Assembly (NCBI RefSeq): GCF_009789575.1
Contig: NZ_CP046908.1
Location: 682,001 to 746,000 of the forward strand
Length of the DNA stretch: 64,000 nt
Direction: 5' to 3'
DNA from: Stappia indica
Lineage (GTDB): Bacteria; Pseudomonadota; Alphaproteobacteria; Rhizobiales; Stappiaceae
Shown: positions 1 to 8,738 of the stretch, piece after piece
Numbering within the stretch: position 1 is the stretch's first letter
How the letters are laid out: each line of letters opens with the position of its first letter
Notes under the pieces: generated by a model
What the model saw: only the letters and a program-made list of their open reading frames with translations
Databases searched by the model: none
Told to the model about the DNA's origin: nothing
Translations under genes and position numbers: made by a program

Positions 1-1788
1 CGCGACCTCTACAACAAGGACATCGACCAGGTCCTGGTGGCCGGCGACGAAGGCTATCGCGAAGCCAAGGACTTCATGCGCATGCTCATGCCGAGCCATG
101 CCAAGAACGTCCAGCCCTACAAGGACGCGACGCCGGTTTTCTCGCGCTTCATGGTCGAGAGCCAGCTCGACGCCATGTTCTCGCCGCAGGTGACGCTGAA
201 GTCGGGCGGCTACATCGTCATCAACCAGACCGAGGCGCTGGTTGCCATCGACGTCAACTCCGGAAAGTCGACGCGCGAACACAATATCGAGGACACCGCC
301 GTCCAGACGAACCTGGAAGCGGCGGAGGAAGTGGCGCGCCAGCTGAGGCTGCGCGACCTTGCCGGCCTGATCGTGATCGACTTCATCGACATGGAGGAGA
401 ACAAGAACAATCGGGCCGTCGAGCGCAAGCTGAAGGACTGCCTGAAGAACGACCGGGCCCGCATCCAGGTCGGCCGCATCTCGCATTTCGGCCTTCTGGA
501 GATGTCGCGCCAGCGCATCCGCACCGGCGTCCTGGAAAGCTCCATGACCCCCTGCCCGCACTGCCACGGCACGGGCATGATCCGCTCGGTGGAATCGGTG
601 GCGCTGCATGTGCTGCGCTCGCTTGAGGACCACCTGCTGAAGGGCGCGACGCACAATCTGATCGTCCGCACGACGACCGAGGCGGCGCTCTACATCCTGA
701 ACCAGAAGCGCGGCCACCTCGCCGACCTGGAGGCCCGCTTCGGCCTCGAGGTGACGGTGCAGGCCGGCCACATGGACAGCGGCCAGCACTATGTGCTGGA
801 GCGCGGCGAGCCGATCGAGGCGCGCCCGGACGCGGCCCCGCGCATGATCCAGCCCTCCACCGTAATGCCGATGTCGGTGGAAGAGGACGAAGAGATCGAC
901 GAAGTCGAGATCGAGGTCGAAGAGGACGAGGAGGAGACCCCGCGCGGCTCCTCCGCCCGCGACCGCGACGAGGGCGACGACGAGAATGGCGGGCGCAAGC
1001 GCCGCCGCCGCCGCCGTCGCCGGCGTCCGGGCTCCGACGACGACCAGCCGCAGCAGGCTCGCCAGGCCGACGCCGATGAAGGCGACGAGGACGGCGAGAG
1101 CGAGAGCGACGGCGAAGGCGAGACCAGCGCCGCCGGCCGCCAGGAAGAGGGCGACGAGGACGAGCGCTCGCGCCGCAAGCGCCGCCGTGGCCGCCGGGGC
1201 GGTCGCCGCAGCCGCCGCGATGGCGAGGGCGAGAACGGCGAGAACGAAAACGGCGATGCGCCTGCGCAGGCCTCCGAAGGCGGCGAGAGCGATGCCGAGA
1301 CCGGGGCTGATGCCGGAGCCGATGCCGGGACCGGGGATAGCGTGAGCGAGCCCGCAGGCGCCGAGACGGCTGCCGAGGAGACGGCGGGCGCGGACGAGGC
1401 TGTGGCCGAAGCCGCGAGCGAGACGGCTTCCGAGGCTCCCGCCGAGACGGACGAGCCGGCGGCAGAGGCTGACGAAGCTGTGGCCGAGACCGTGGCCGAG
1501 GAACCTGCAACGCAGGCCGAGGCACCGGCGGAAGAGCCGGCCGAGCCGGTCGCGGCCGCTGCCGAAGCTGCTGAAGAGACGGGCGAAACCGTGGCCGAAG
1601 AGGCTCCGGTGGAGGCTGTCGCAGAAGAGGCTTCCGAGCCTGCCGAGCCCGAGGCGCCAGCCCAGCCGGCAGCTCCGAGCGAGCCTGTCGTGGTGCGCGA
1701 GACCGTCTCCAAGGACGGCAGCACCGAGGAGACCGACCCGGACGGCCCGAAGCGGTCCGGCTGGTGGCAGCGCCGCAGCTTCTTCTGA
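1..1788 (+). CDS. rne: Ribonuclease E/G, C-terminal part (5' end outside window)
   Basis: This is the 3' portion of RNase E, the endonuclease that starts mRNA decay and processes rRNA. The frame is open from base 1, so the true start lies upstream. The visible part holds the end of the DNase-I-like catalytic domain (VAIDVNSGKSTRE, then LIVIDFIDME, which carries the conserved metal-binding Asp), followed by the Zn-link motif CPHCHGTG near residue 185 of this fragment. After that comes a long low-complexity tail: Arg-rich blocks (KRRRRRRRRR and RRKRRRGRRGGRRSRR), typical RNA-binding stretches, then an Ala/Glu/Pro-rich acidic region ending in SGWWQRRSFF. Such a disordered scaffold tail is usual for alphaproteobacterial RNase E. 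A strong terminator follows directly. Confidence 0.96.
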   Translation, partial: RDLYNKDIDQVLVAGDEGYREAKDFMRMLMPSHAKNVQPYKDATPVFSRFMVESQLDAMFSPQVTLKSGGYIVINQTEALVAIDVNSGKSTREHNIEDTAVQTNLEAAEEVARQLRLRDLAGLIVIDFIDMEENKNNRAVERKLKDCLKNDRARIQVGRISHFGLLEMSRQRIRTGVLESSMTPCPHCHGTGMIRSVESVALHVLRSLEDHLLKGATHNLIVRTTTEAALYILNQKRGHLADLEARFGLEVTVQAGHMDSGQHYVLERGEPIEARPDAAPRMIQPSTVMPMSVEEDEEIDEVEIEVEEDEEETPRGSSARDRDEGDDENGGRKRRRRRRRRRPGSDDDQPQQARQADADEGDEDGESESDGEGETSAAGRQEEGDEDERSRRKRRRGRRGGRRSRRDGEGENGENENGDAPAQASEGGESDAETGADAGADAGTGDSVSEPAGAETAAEETAGADEAVAEAASETASEAPAETDEPAAEADEAVAETVAEEPATQAEAPAEEPAEPVAAAAEAAEETGETVAEEAPVEAVAEEASEPAEPEAPAQPAAPSEPVVVRETVSKDGSTEETDPDGPKRSGWWQRRSFF

Positions 1789-1809
1789 TCTTCCATCCAT
1801 GACATGACG

Positions 1810-1846
1810 ACGGCGCCCGGGGATATCCGGGCGCCGTTTTCGTTTT
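1810..1846 (+). terminator. Rho-independent terminator of rne
   Basis: An 11-bp GC-rich stem (1810-1820 pairs with 1827-1837) closes a 6-nt loop and runs into TTTTCGTTTT. It begins 22 bases after the rne stop codon. Confidence 0.93.
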
Positions 1847-1861
1847 GCGGAATTTTGGAAA

Positions 1862-1898
1862 ATTTCGAGACGGATTTTGCAAAATCCCGTCTCGAAAT
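1862..1898. repeat. Near-perfect long hairpin between rne and the DUF4405 gene
   Basis: ATTTCGAGACGGATTTT (1862-1878) pairs with AAAATCCCGTCTCGAAAT (1881-1898). This gives a ~17-bp stem with one bulged base and a 2-nt loop. It sits 25 bases past the rne terminator and ~160 bases past the convergent DUF4405 gene. It could be a second, bidirectional terminator or a mobile palindrome. A third partial copy of the core (AAATCGAGACG) follows at ~1904. The remainder to 2057 shows no gene. Confidence 0.8.
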
Positions 1899-2057
1899 CG
1901 GCAAAAATCGAGACGCGCCCGCAAAATCGGCCAGGCGGGCGGAACCGGCCGCCTGCGGGGACAAGTCGGAACCGACGCGCGCCGAAAAGCCCCCTCTCTC
2001 GCCTCGCCGCCGACGGCACTATCCCCGGGAGGCGCGAAACTTGTCCCCGCGGCCCTG

Positions 2058-2585
2058 TCAGGGCTTAGGATCTTCCGCAAAGGCCACATCGGCGATGAGG
2101 CCCGGACCGGCGGGCTTGCCGGAGGTGCTGGCGATCTCGGCGAGCGAGGCGGAGGCCAGGTCGCCGTCCAGCGTCACGACATAGCCCTTGGCGGCGAGAC
2201 GCGCGGCCAGCGCCTGCGGCGTCAGTTCGAAGAGCGGCGCGACCTCGGCGATGGTGCCGTTCTCGATCGCCGACAGGGCGGCGCGCATCGGGTTGCCGCC
2301 GCTGGCACCGGCGGTCAGCACCGGGACGGCGAAGGCCAGCGAGGCGGCAAGGCCGAGGGCGGCGGGAACGACAAGCTGGCGCCGCTTCAGGTAGCCGGCA
2401 AGGCCGGGCCAGTTGCGCCACAGATGCACGGCGACGGGCGCCAGCAGCACCATGGACAGCCATTCGTGCATGCCATGGAAGGCGGCCGAGCCCCAATGGA
2501 AGAACAGGGCGATGCCGGACACGGCGGAGACGGCGAAAAGAACGATGGTGAACGTGGTTCCGTGGGTTTTCAGGACGCGAAGCAT
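2058..2585 (-). CDS. DUF4405 small membrane protein, cytochrome b-like
   Basis: A 175-residue protein. The N-terminal ~95 residues hold three hydrophobic helices with regularly placed histidines (FFHWG, FHGMHEW, VHLWRNW), the pattern of DUF4405, a family resembling the haem-binding four-helix b561/FdnI-type cytochromes. The last ~60 residues form a soluble tail (LFELTPQALAARLAAKGY) like the second domain often fused to DUF4405. The start at 2585 was chosen over the longer frame because GGAG lies 9 bases upstream and the hydrophobic segment begins soon after. The gene is convergent with rne and stands alone. Redox partner and role cannot be read from the sequence; haem binding is inferred. Confidence 0.82.
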   Translation of the reverse strand: MLRVLKTHGTTFTIVLFAVSAVSGIALFFHWGSAAFHGMHEWLSMVLLAPVAVHLWRNWPGLAGYLKRRQLVVPAALGLAASLAFAVPVLTAGASGGNPMRAALSAIENGTIAEVAPLFELTPQALAARLAAKGYVVTLDGDLASASLAEIASTSGKPAGPGLIADVAFAEDPKP

Positions 2586-2716
2586 GATGCTCTCCGAAAC
2601 TGGTCTGCCTCCTCTGCAGCAAGGCGTGGCAGAGGCGCGCGACCCCGGCAACGGGCAAGCTGTAACGGTCTGTCGCAAGGCCGTGCGCCGCGACAGATCC
2701 GGACAGTTTTGACCAG

Positions 2717-2989
2717 GCGCCGTCCGGGAGGATGAAACGCGAGGGCGGCGCGCGGAGTGAAGCACGGGAGAGTGTCGCGCGCCGTGAAGCGGGCGTGTAT
2801 CGGGACGGCTTCGCCACTCCCTCCGCTGTCATACCTGCGAAGGCAGGTATCCAGTATCCGCCGGGGGCGGCGATGGTGCGAGGGCGGAACTCCAGCATGG
2901 CCGCGCTGAGGCCCGAGCCGGACGGTCGGTGGTTACTGGGTCCCGGTCTTCGGCTGCGCCGAAACCGGGACGACAGCCGAAGGGTGGGA
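2717..2989. repeat. Intergenic palindromic repeat block, copy 1
   Basis: A ~273-bp non-coding block, repeated almost identically at 3320-3592 in direct orientation. It contains two palindromes typical of dispersed proteobacterial repeats: GTCATACCTGCGAAGGCAGG (2828 onward, read on by ATCCAGTA) and a 28-bp inverted repeat at 2942-2969 (CCCGGTCTTCGGC / GCCGAAACCGGG). Short frames across it read VIPAKAGIQ-like peptides, the usual sign of such repeats rather than of genes. Confidence 0.88.
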
Positions 2990-3319
2990 TCACGGCGGTC
3001 GGATGATCACCGAAGAGCAGAGGCACGGCGCCGCCTCCCTCTCGGAGGTCATCCCGGCCGCAGGCGAAGCCGGATAGCCGGGAACCATTGGCACCCTCAG
3101 CGGGTGTGAGGCGGAGGACGGTGGCAGCGCAGCCCCTGCGCTCAGACCTCTCCTCGCGTCTTCCCGGACGAGGCCGCAAGGCCGAAGATCCGGGACCGGA
3201 GAGGCACGGCGGGTGTGGGGTTGTTCCAGAGTGCCATCTTGAGGTCCTCGGCTCTCCGGTCCCGGGTCGCGCTGCGCTTGGCCGGGGTGACGAACCGAGA
3301 GGACGGTGCACGAGAGCGA
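2990..3319. repeat. Intergenic spacer homologous to the btaA-gatB spacer
   Basis: No gene is visible. The stretch from ~3091 (CCCTCAGCGGGTGTGAGGCG) to ~3300 resembles 50507-50690 in the same order: CGCGTCTTCCCGG, GGGACCGG.GAGGCACGG, AGTGCC, CCTCGGCTCTCCG.TCCCG, then a GGGGTGACG or GGGATGACG end. This makes it a dispersed repeat shared by two distant intergenic regions. Confidence 0.75.
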
Positions 3320-3592
3320 GCGCCGTCCGGGAGGACGAAAGGGGAGGGCGGCGCGCGGAGTGAAGCACGGGAGAGTGTCGCGCGCCGTGAAGCGGGCGTG
3401 TATCGGGACGGCTTCGCCACCTTCCCGGCTGTCATACCTGCGAAGGCAGGTATCCAGTATCCGCCGGGGGCGGCGGTGGTGCGAGGGCGGAACTCCAGCA
3501 TGGCCGCGCTGAGGCCCGAGCCGGACGGTCGGTGGTTACTGGGTCCCGGTCTTCGGCTGCGCCGAAACCGGGACGACAGCCGAGGGGTGGGG
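3320..3592. repeat. Intergenic palindromic repeat block, copy 2
   Basis: Direct repeat of 2717-2989 at an offset of 603 bases, with only scattered differences. The two internal palindromes are conserved (3431-3459 and 3545-3572). The larger unit (repeat plus spacer) may have been duplicated in tandem. Confidence 0.88.
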
Positions 3593-3642
3593 AACCATTG
3601 GCGGCTCATTTCCGCCGTTCCTTACGCGCCTGCCTCTCATCC

Positions 3643-3828
3643 CGTCATTCCGGACGGTCTGCGGCGCAGCCGCATGGCCAGATCCGGAATCCAGCGGACC
3701 AGCCGCGCCAAAGGCGCGCTGCATTCGGCTTTTGACGCTGGGAAGCGCGGGCTGACGCCCGCGGCTGATGTCTGGATGCCGGATCGCGCGATGACGCTAC
3801 CGCGTCCCGCGGTCCGGCATGACGGGAG
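3643..3828. repeat. Pair of oppositely oriented REP-like palindromes
   Basis: CGTCATTCCGGACGGTCTG... ending in ATCCGGAATCCAG (3643-3694) is followed by an inverted relative at ~3770-3828, which on the minus strand reads CGTCATGCCGGACCGCGGG... ending in ATCCGGCATCCAG. The CGTCATxCCGGA...ATCCxGxATCCAG layout is a well-known dispersed palindrome pattern. The remaining bases up to the aminotransferase stop (3906) hold no gene. Confidence 0.8.
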
Positions 3829-3905
3829 CGTGCGGGTGCGAGTGATGCGCGGGGCACGGCCGGTGAGCAGTTAGGCGATCCCCCATACTCGACGGACAGC
3901 CCCCC

Positions 3906-5066
3906 TCACCCCGCCCGGGACAGCCAGTCGGCGAGCCGCTCGACCGCCTCAGTGATGACGGCGTGATCGCCGGCGAAGGAAAAGCGCATGTAGGACCGGC
4001 CGTTGACCGGATCGAAGTCCGGGCCGGGCGTTGCCGCGATGCCGGCTTCTTCCAAGAGGCGCGAGGCGAAGGCGAGGCTGTCATTGGCGAAGGGGCGGAT
4101 GCCGGCATAGAGGTAGAAGGCACCGTCGACGGGGAGCAGCTCGGTAAAGCCGAGCTGCGGCATGCGCTCCAGCAGCAGCGCGCGGTTGCGGGCGTAGCCG
4201 GCCTTCACCGCCTCCAGCTCGTCGCGCGCATCGAAGGCGGCCGCTGCCGCCCGCTGCGACAGTTCCGGCGGCGAGATGTAGAGGCTTTGCGCGATGCGCT
4301 CGACCGGGCGCACCAGGTCCTCCGGCAGCACCATCCAGCCGATGCGCCAGCCGGTCATGCAGTAGTATTTCGAGAAGCTGTTGATGACGATGGCCTTGTC
4401 GGTGAAGGACAGCGCCGTCTCCTGCTCGCCGTCGAAGACGAGGCCGTGATAGATCTCGTCGGAGATGAAGCGGATATCGAGCGCCTCGCAGGCATCGCTC
4501 AAGGCCTTGAGCGCCTGCGGCGTCATCATCGTGCCGGTGGGATTGGCCGGAGAGGCGACCAGCACGCCCTTGAGCGGGCCCTCGCGATGGGCGGCCTCGA
4601 GCAGCTCCGGCGTCAGGGCCCAGCGGGTGTCGGCGCCGACCTCGATCTCGACCGGCACCAGACCCAGCGCTTTCAGGATGTTGCGATAGGCCGGATAGCC
4701 GGGCGCTGTGATCGCCACACGGTCGCCGACATCGAAGGCGGCGAGGAAGGCGAGGTTGAAACCGGCCGACGAGCCGGTGGTGGCGACGATCCGCGACAGC
4801 GGCACATCGAGGCCGTGGGTGTCGCGATAATAGCCGGCAATCGCCTGCCGCAGGCTGGCCAGCCCGCGCGCCTCGGTATAGCCGATGCGCCCGCCCTCCA
4901 GCGCCGCACGGGCCGCCGCGAGCACGGGCGCGGGCGCCGCCGCGCCGGGCTGGCCGACCTCCATATGCAGGATGTGCCGGCCCTCCGCCTCCAGCGTGTT
5001 GGCGCGCGACAGCACGTCCATGGCGAGGAACGGCTCGACTTCGGACCGGCGGGAAGGATGCGACAT
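3906..5066 (-). CDS. Pyridoxal-phosphate aminotransferase, class I/II
   Basis: A 386-residue fold-type I aminotransferase. Visible landmarks are the substrate-side start (MEVGQPGAAAPAPV), the glycine-rich PLP phosphate site (TTGSSAGFNLAFLAAF), ASPANPTGTMM with the Asn that contacts the ring, DEIYHGLVF with the Asp that pairs with the pyridine nitrogen, and INSFSKYYCMTGWRIGW with the Schiff-base Lys. The C-terminal Arg region is RSYMRFSFAG. Start at 5066 is preferred to the longer frame because AGGA lies ~10 bases upstream and homologous proteins begin near this point. Amino-acid specificity cannot be assigned; aspartate- or alanine-type are both possible. Single gene, divergent from the M48 protease. 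Confidence 0.93.
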   Translation of the reverse strand: MSHPSRRSEVEPFLAMDVLSRANTLEAEGRHILHMEVGQPGAAAPAPVLAAARAALEGGRIGYTEARGLASLRQAIAGYYRDTHGLDVPLSRIVATTGSSAGFNLAFLAAFDVGDRVAITAPGYPAYRNILKALGLVPVEIEVGADTRWALTPELLEAAHREGPLKGVLVASPANPTGTMMTPQALKALSDACEALDIRFISDEIYHGLVFDGEQETALSFTDKAIVINSFSKYYCMTGWRIGWMVLPEDLVRPVERIAQSLYISPPELSQRAAAAAFDARDELEAVKAGYARNRALLLERMPQLGFTELLPVDGAFYLYAGIRPFANDSLAFASRLLEEAGIAATPGPDFDPVNGRSYMRFSFAGDHAVITEAVERLADWLSRAG

Positions 5067-5329
5067 GGATAACGTCCTGTGTTCGGTCTGGGCAGCAATC
5101 TGCGGCACGCGGCCCCGCCTGCCCATCTCGCGCCGCATTTTCCGCGTCTAGACGAAAGGCAGGAGGCTTGGGCTGGGCGGTTGACCGCCCTTCACCGGCT
5201 CCCTACCCTTCGCGCGCGTCGCTGTCGAGGCTCGGGATGGACCGCGGGTGCGGATTTTGCCCGCAAGGCCCGGCCCCGCGCGGCAGGCAAAAGGCAGAAC
5301 AGGCCAGCAGAACAGGCAAGAGGCAGAAG

Positions 5330-6775
5330 ATGGGGTCCTTCCGCTCGCTCGACCGCAACCGTCCGGGATCGCCCGCGATGTACAGCAGCTCGGCGCGCAG
5401 GCTGCTGCGCCGCACGGCGGCGCTGGCCATGGCCGGCGTGCTGGCACTGACGCCGATGGGCACGGCCGCGCAGGCGCAAGGCGGCATTCCGCTGGTGCGC
5501 GATGCCGAGACGGAAGCCTTGATGCGCGACTATGCCGGGCCGATCTTCGATGCGGCCGGCATCGCCCGCCAGCAGGTCGATATCGTTCTGGTCAACCGCA
5601 ACGACTTCAACGCCTTCGTCGCCGATGCCCGGCGCATCTTCATCAATGTCGGCGTGATCACCGATGCGGAGACGCCCGGCGAGGTGATCGGCGTGCTGGC
5701 GCACGAGACCGGCCACATCACCGGCAACCACCTGGTGCGGCTGCGCCAGGCGCTGGCCAATGCCCAGATCATCGCCGTGATCGGCGCGGTGCTGGGTGCA
5801 GGTGCCGTCGTCGCCGGCTCCAGCTCGGGCTCCAGCGGCATCTCGCAAGGCGGCGCCGGCGCGCTGACCGCAGGCGCAGGCCTTGCCCAACGCTCGCTGC
5901 TGGCCTATCGGCGCGGCGAGGAATCGATCGCCGACCGCGCCGCCCTCACCTTCCTGCAGAAGACCCGCCAGTCGGCGCGCGGCATGCTGAAGACCTTCGC
6001 GCGCTTCGCCGACCAGACGCTGTTTTCGGCGCAATACACCGATCCTTACGCGCAGAGCCACCCGATGCCGCGCGAGCGGCTGACCCAGCTGGAGACGGTG
6101 GCGCGCCAGAGCCCCTACTGGGACGCGCCGGAAAACCCGCAGCTGCAGGCCCGCCACGACATGGTGCGCGCCAAGCTGATCGCCTTCACCGCCCATCCGA
6201 ACACGGTGGCGCGCGACTACCCGCGCTCCGACAGCTCGCTGCCGGCCGAATATGCGCGCGCGGTGGTGACCATGCGCACCCGCAGCCGCAAGGAAGCGGT
6301 CGAGGCCATCGACAAGCTGATCCGCCGGCAGCCGGACAACCCCTATTTTTACGAACTCAAAGGCCAGGCGCTGCTGGAATCAGGCAACCCGAAGGCGGCC
6401 ATCGCGCCGTTCCGCCAGGCCTTGAGCCTGCGCCCGCGGGAGGCGCAGTTCCAGATCTGGCTGGGCTTCGCGCTGGTCGCGGCCAACGACACATCGCTGC
6501 TGCCGGAGGCCGAGAAGATCCTCAAGGCCGGCCTGCAGGTGGACGAGAACTCGCCCATCGGCCATTCGCAGCTGGCCATCGCGCTCGGCCGACAGGGCAA
6601 GACGGCGGAGGCGGATGTGGCGACCGCAAGGGGCCTGATGGCGCGCGGGGATTTCGAGGCCGCCAAGCGCTACGCCGCCCGTGCACAAAAAAAATTGAAG
6701 CGGGGCACGCCCGCATGGCTGCAAGCCGATGATATCGTGTCCTATAAACCCCCGAAGCTCCCCGGACGGTCGTGA
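5330..6775 (+). CDS. Secreted M48-family zinc metalloprotease with TPR repeats (BepA-like)
   Basis: About 481 residues. An Arg-rich n-region and hydrophobic core ending in TAAQAQ form a Sec signal peptide, so the enzyme is periplasmic. The zinc-protease motif HETGH lies at residues ~125-129, followed by the downstream Glu region (GEESIADRAAL). The C-terminal ~180 residues are TPR-like helical pairs (YFYELKGQALLESGNPKAAI, AQFQIWLGFALVAANDTS). This is the architecture of BepA/YfgC, which monitors outer-membrane protein assembly. Start 5330 has GAGG six bases upstream; an alternative ATG at 5378 would leave a more compact signal peptide. The next gene, a DsbA-like protein, is also envelope-directed, suggesting a shared periplasmic quality-control unit. 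Confidence 0.92.
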   Translation: MGSFRSLDRNRPGSPAMYSSSARRLLRRTAALAMAGVLALTPMGTAAQAQGGIPLVRDAETEALMRDYAGPIFDAAGIARQQVDIVLVNRNDFNAFVADARRIFINVGVITDAETPGEVIGVLAHETGHITGNHLVRLRQALANAQIIAVIGAVLGAGAVVAGSSSGSSGISQGGAGALTAGAGLAQRSLLAYRRGEESIADRAALTFLQKTRQSARGMLKTFARFADQTLFSAQYTDPYAQSHPMPRERLTQLETVARQSPYWDAPENPQLQARHDMVRAKLIAFTAHPNTVARDYPRSDSSLPAEYARAVVTMRTRSRKEAVEAIDKLIRRQPDNPYFYELKGQALLESGNPKAAIAPFRQALSLRPREAQFQIWLGFALVAANDTSLLPEAEKILKAGLQVDENSPIGHSQLAIALGRQGKTAEADVATARGLMARGDFEAAKRYAARAQKKLKRGTPAWLQADDIVSYKPPKLPGRS

Positions 6776-6833
6776 CCGCGCCGCAAGGATGCAAGGCACT
6801 CACGCCGGCAGGGCCCGGCCGCTGGAGATCCGA

Positions 6834-7586
6834 ATGAAGAAACTCGTACTGGCCGCCGCCGCGATGCTGGCGCTCTTCCTGTCGCCGATGGCGCTTGCCC
6901 AGGACACGCCGCTGCAGCGCGGCGACGTCGAGACCATCGTACGCGAGTACCTGGTCAAGAACCCGGAAGTGATCCGCGAGGCGCTGGAGGAGCTGGAGCG
7001 CCGCGAGCTCGCCGCCGCCAGCAAGGCCCGCTCGGACGCGCTGTCGAGCGTCGCCGACATCCTGTTCGAGTCCACCCGTCAGGTGGAGCTCGGCAACCGC
7101 GAGGGCGACGTCACGCTGGTCGAGTTCTTCGACTACAATTGCGGCTACTGCAAGCGGGCCATGGCCGACATGGAGCGGCTGCTGGAAGAGGACGACAAGC
7201 TGCGCATCGTCCTGAAGGAATTCCCGGTGCTGGGCCAGGGCTCGGTCGAGGCGGCGCAGGTCGCCGTTGCGGTCAACATCGTCGCGCCGGAGAAGTATCA
7301 CGACTTCCACCGCGAGTTGATGGGCCTGCGCGGCCAGGCCAACAAGGCGGCGGCGCTGGCCGCGGCCAAGACCGCGGGCATCGACACGGCCAAGGTCGAG
7401 GAGACGCTGGGCAAGAGCGAGGTGAACACCGCCATCGAGGAGGTCTACATGCTCGCCAACCGGCTCGGCCTGACCGGCACCCCGTCCTATGTGATCGGCG
7501 ACGAGGTGGTGATGGGCGCGGTCGGCTACGACCAGCTCAAGGGCAAGATCTCGGCCATGCGCAATTGCGGCCAGGCGACCTGCTGA
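6834..7586 (+). CDS. DsbA-family periplasmic thiol:disulfide oxidoreductase
   Basis: 250 residues. A signal peptide covers residues 1-23 (MKKLVLAAAA... ALAQ). A helical N-terminal segment (REYLVKNPEVIREALEELE) precedes a thioredoxin-fold domain with active site CGYC at residues 103-106 (FFDYNCGYCKRA) and the cis-proline loop GTPSYV near residue 221. This is the Com1/ScsC-like DsbA subgroup common in alphaproteobacteria; disulfide formation or isomerisation in the periplasm is the expected role. The N-terminal helix could be an oligomerisation stalk, as in ScsC-type isomerases; this is inference. The gene lies 58 bases after the M48 protease on the same strand. Confidence 0.93.
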   Translation: MKKLVLAAAAMLALFLSPMALAQDTPLQRGDVETIVREYLVKNPEVIREALEELERRELAAASKARSDALSSVADILFESTRQVELGNREGDVTLVEFFDYNCGYCKRAMADMERLLEEDDKLRIVLKEFPVLGQGSVEAAQVAVAVNIVAPEKYHDFHRELMGLRGQANKAAALAAAKTAGIDTAKVEETLGKSEVNTAIEEVYMLANRLGLTGTPSYVIGDEVVMGAVGYDQLKGKISAMRNCGQATC

Positions 7587-7777
7587 GGCCGCCGGCGACG
7601 GGCGCGCGGGGTGAGCAAAGCGGGAAGATCAGGTCTTTTCCTCATCCGCGCGAGTGCCTATAAGAGGCGGGATGTCGCGACGCGGCGCGAGGGTGCGCCG
7701 CGTTGCCCCTTGTCGGGCTTCTGGACCGGACTTTCGACACCAGCAGGTTCGCCGCCGGGACCCTTGAAGAGGATTGC

Positions 7778-8218
7778 ATGTCCGCCTCGATCTACGTCCT
7801 CAACGGACCGAACCTCAACCGGCTCGGGACCCGGGAGCCTTCCACCTACGGAACGGCGACGCTGGCCGATATCGAGCGGCTGTGCCGCGATGTCGGCGAG
7901 GATCTCGATCTCGACATCGAGTTCCGCCAGTCCAACCACGAGGGCGTGCTGGTCGACTGGATCCAGGAAGCGGGCGACGTCGCCCAGGGCCTGGTGATCA
8001 ATCCGGCGGCCTATACCCACACCTCGGTGGCGCTTCACGACGCGATCCGGGCAGCGCAGATCCCGACCGTCGAGGTCCATCTGACGAACGTCCACGCCCG
8101 CGAGGCGTTCCGCCACCACTCCTACGTTTCGCCGGTCGCGCTCGGCGTGATCTGCGGTTTCGGCCCGACGGGCTACCGGCTGGCGCTGGAAGCGCTGTCG
8201 ACCGTCATCAGGCCATGA
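7778..8218 (+). CDS. aroQ: 3-dehydroquinate dehydratase, type II
   Basis: 146 residues, the normal length for the dodecameric type II enzyme, which dehydrates 3-dehydroquinate to 3-dehydroshikimate in the shikimate pathway. Landmarks are [19 protein letters not shown] with the catalytic Tyr, FRQSNHEG, the [12 protein letters not shown] substrate-binding stretch and [18 protein letters not shown] with the catalytic His. Start at 7778 follows GAAGAGG at proper spacing. The gene heads the aroQ-accB-accC block conserved in many alphaproteobacteria; 53 bases separate it from accB. Confidence 0.97.
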   Translation: MSASIYVLNGPNLNRLGTREPSTYGTATLADIERLCRDVGEDLDLDIEFRQSNHEGVLVDWIQEAGDVAQGLVINPAAYTHTSVALHDAIRAAQIPTVEVHLTNVHAREAFRHHSYVSPVALGVICGFGPTGYRLALEALSTVIRP

Positions 8219-8271
8219 CCTGCGGGCGCACAGGCGCGCCTTAACAACCACGAAAAGATCAAGACAAGCCC

Positions 8272-8724
8272 ATGTCGGAAAAGAAAAACCAGCTCGACCA
8301 GGACCTGATTCGCCAGCTCGCGGCACTGCTCGACGAGACCAACCTGACCGAGATCGAGCTCGAGCGGGACGATTTCCGCGTCCGCGTCGCCCGTCAGGTC
8401 ACCGTCGAGGCGCCGGTCTCCATCGGCCGCGCCGCAGCTCCCGCCGTCGCCGCACCGGCGCCGGTCGCCCCCGCCGAGGCCGCCAACCATCCGGGCGCCG
8501 TGACCTCGCCGATGGTCGGCACCGCCTACCGCTCGCCGGAGCCGGGCGCGCGCACCTTCGTCGAGATCGGCGACACGGTTGCCGCCGGCGACACGCTGCT
8601 GATCGTCGAAGCCATGAAGACCATGAACCAGATCGCGGCGCCGCGCGCCGGACGGGTGACGGCGATCTTCGTCGAAGACGGCCAGCCCGTGGAGTACGGC
8701 GAGCCCCTCGTCGTCATCGAGTGA
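8272..8724 (+). CDS. accB: Biotin carboxyl carrier protein of acetyl-CoA carboxylase
   Basis: 150 residues. The N-terminal ~40 residues are helical and charged, residues ~45-75 form an Ala/Pro-rich flexible linker, and residues ~75-150 are the biotinyl domain with the modification site EAMKTMNQ (Lys116). It carries the carboxyl group from biotin carboxylase to the carboxyltransferase in the first step of fatty-acid synthesis. It is followed 14 bases later by accC, so the two are surely cotranscribed. Confidence 0.98.
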   Translation: MSEKKNQLDQDLIRQLAALLDETNLTEIELERDDFRVRVARQVTVEAPVSIGRAAAPAVAAPAPVAPAEAANHPGAVTSPMVGTAYRSPEPGARTFVEIGDTVAAGDTLLIVEAMKTMNQIAAPRAGRVTAIFVEDGQPVEYGEPLVVIE

Positions 8725-8738
8725 CGGGGACCGAGCCC

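Noticed and set aside
383-2089. Long minus-strand frame antisense to rne, rich in Arg, Pro and Ser
   Set aside because: It mirrors the repetitive Arg/Glu/Ala-coding tail of rne; high GC keeps the opposite strand open. No domain or ribosome site.
2732-3874. Several frames reading VIPAKAGIQ- and VIPDGLRRSRMARSGIQ-like peptides
   Set aside because: These are translations of dispersed palindromic repeats, present in several frames on both strands.
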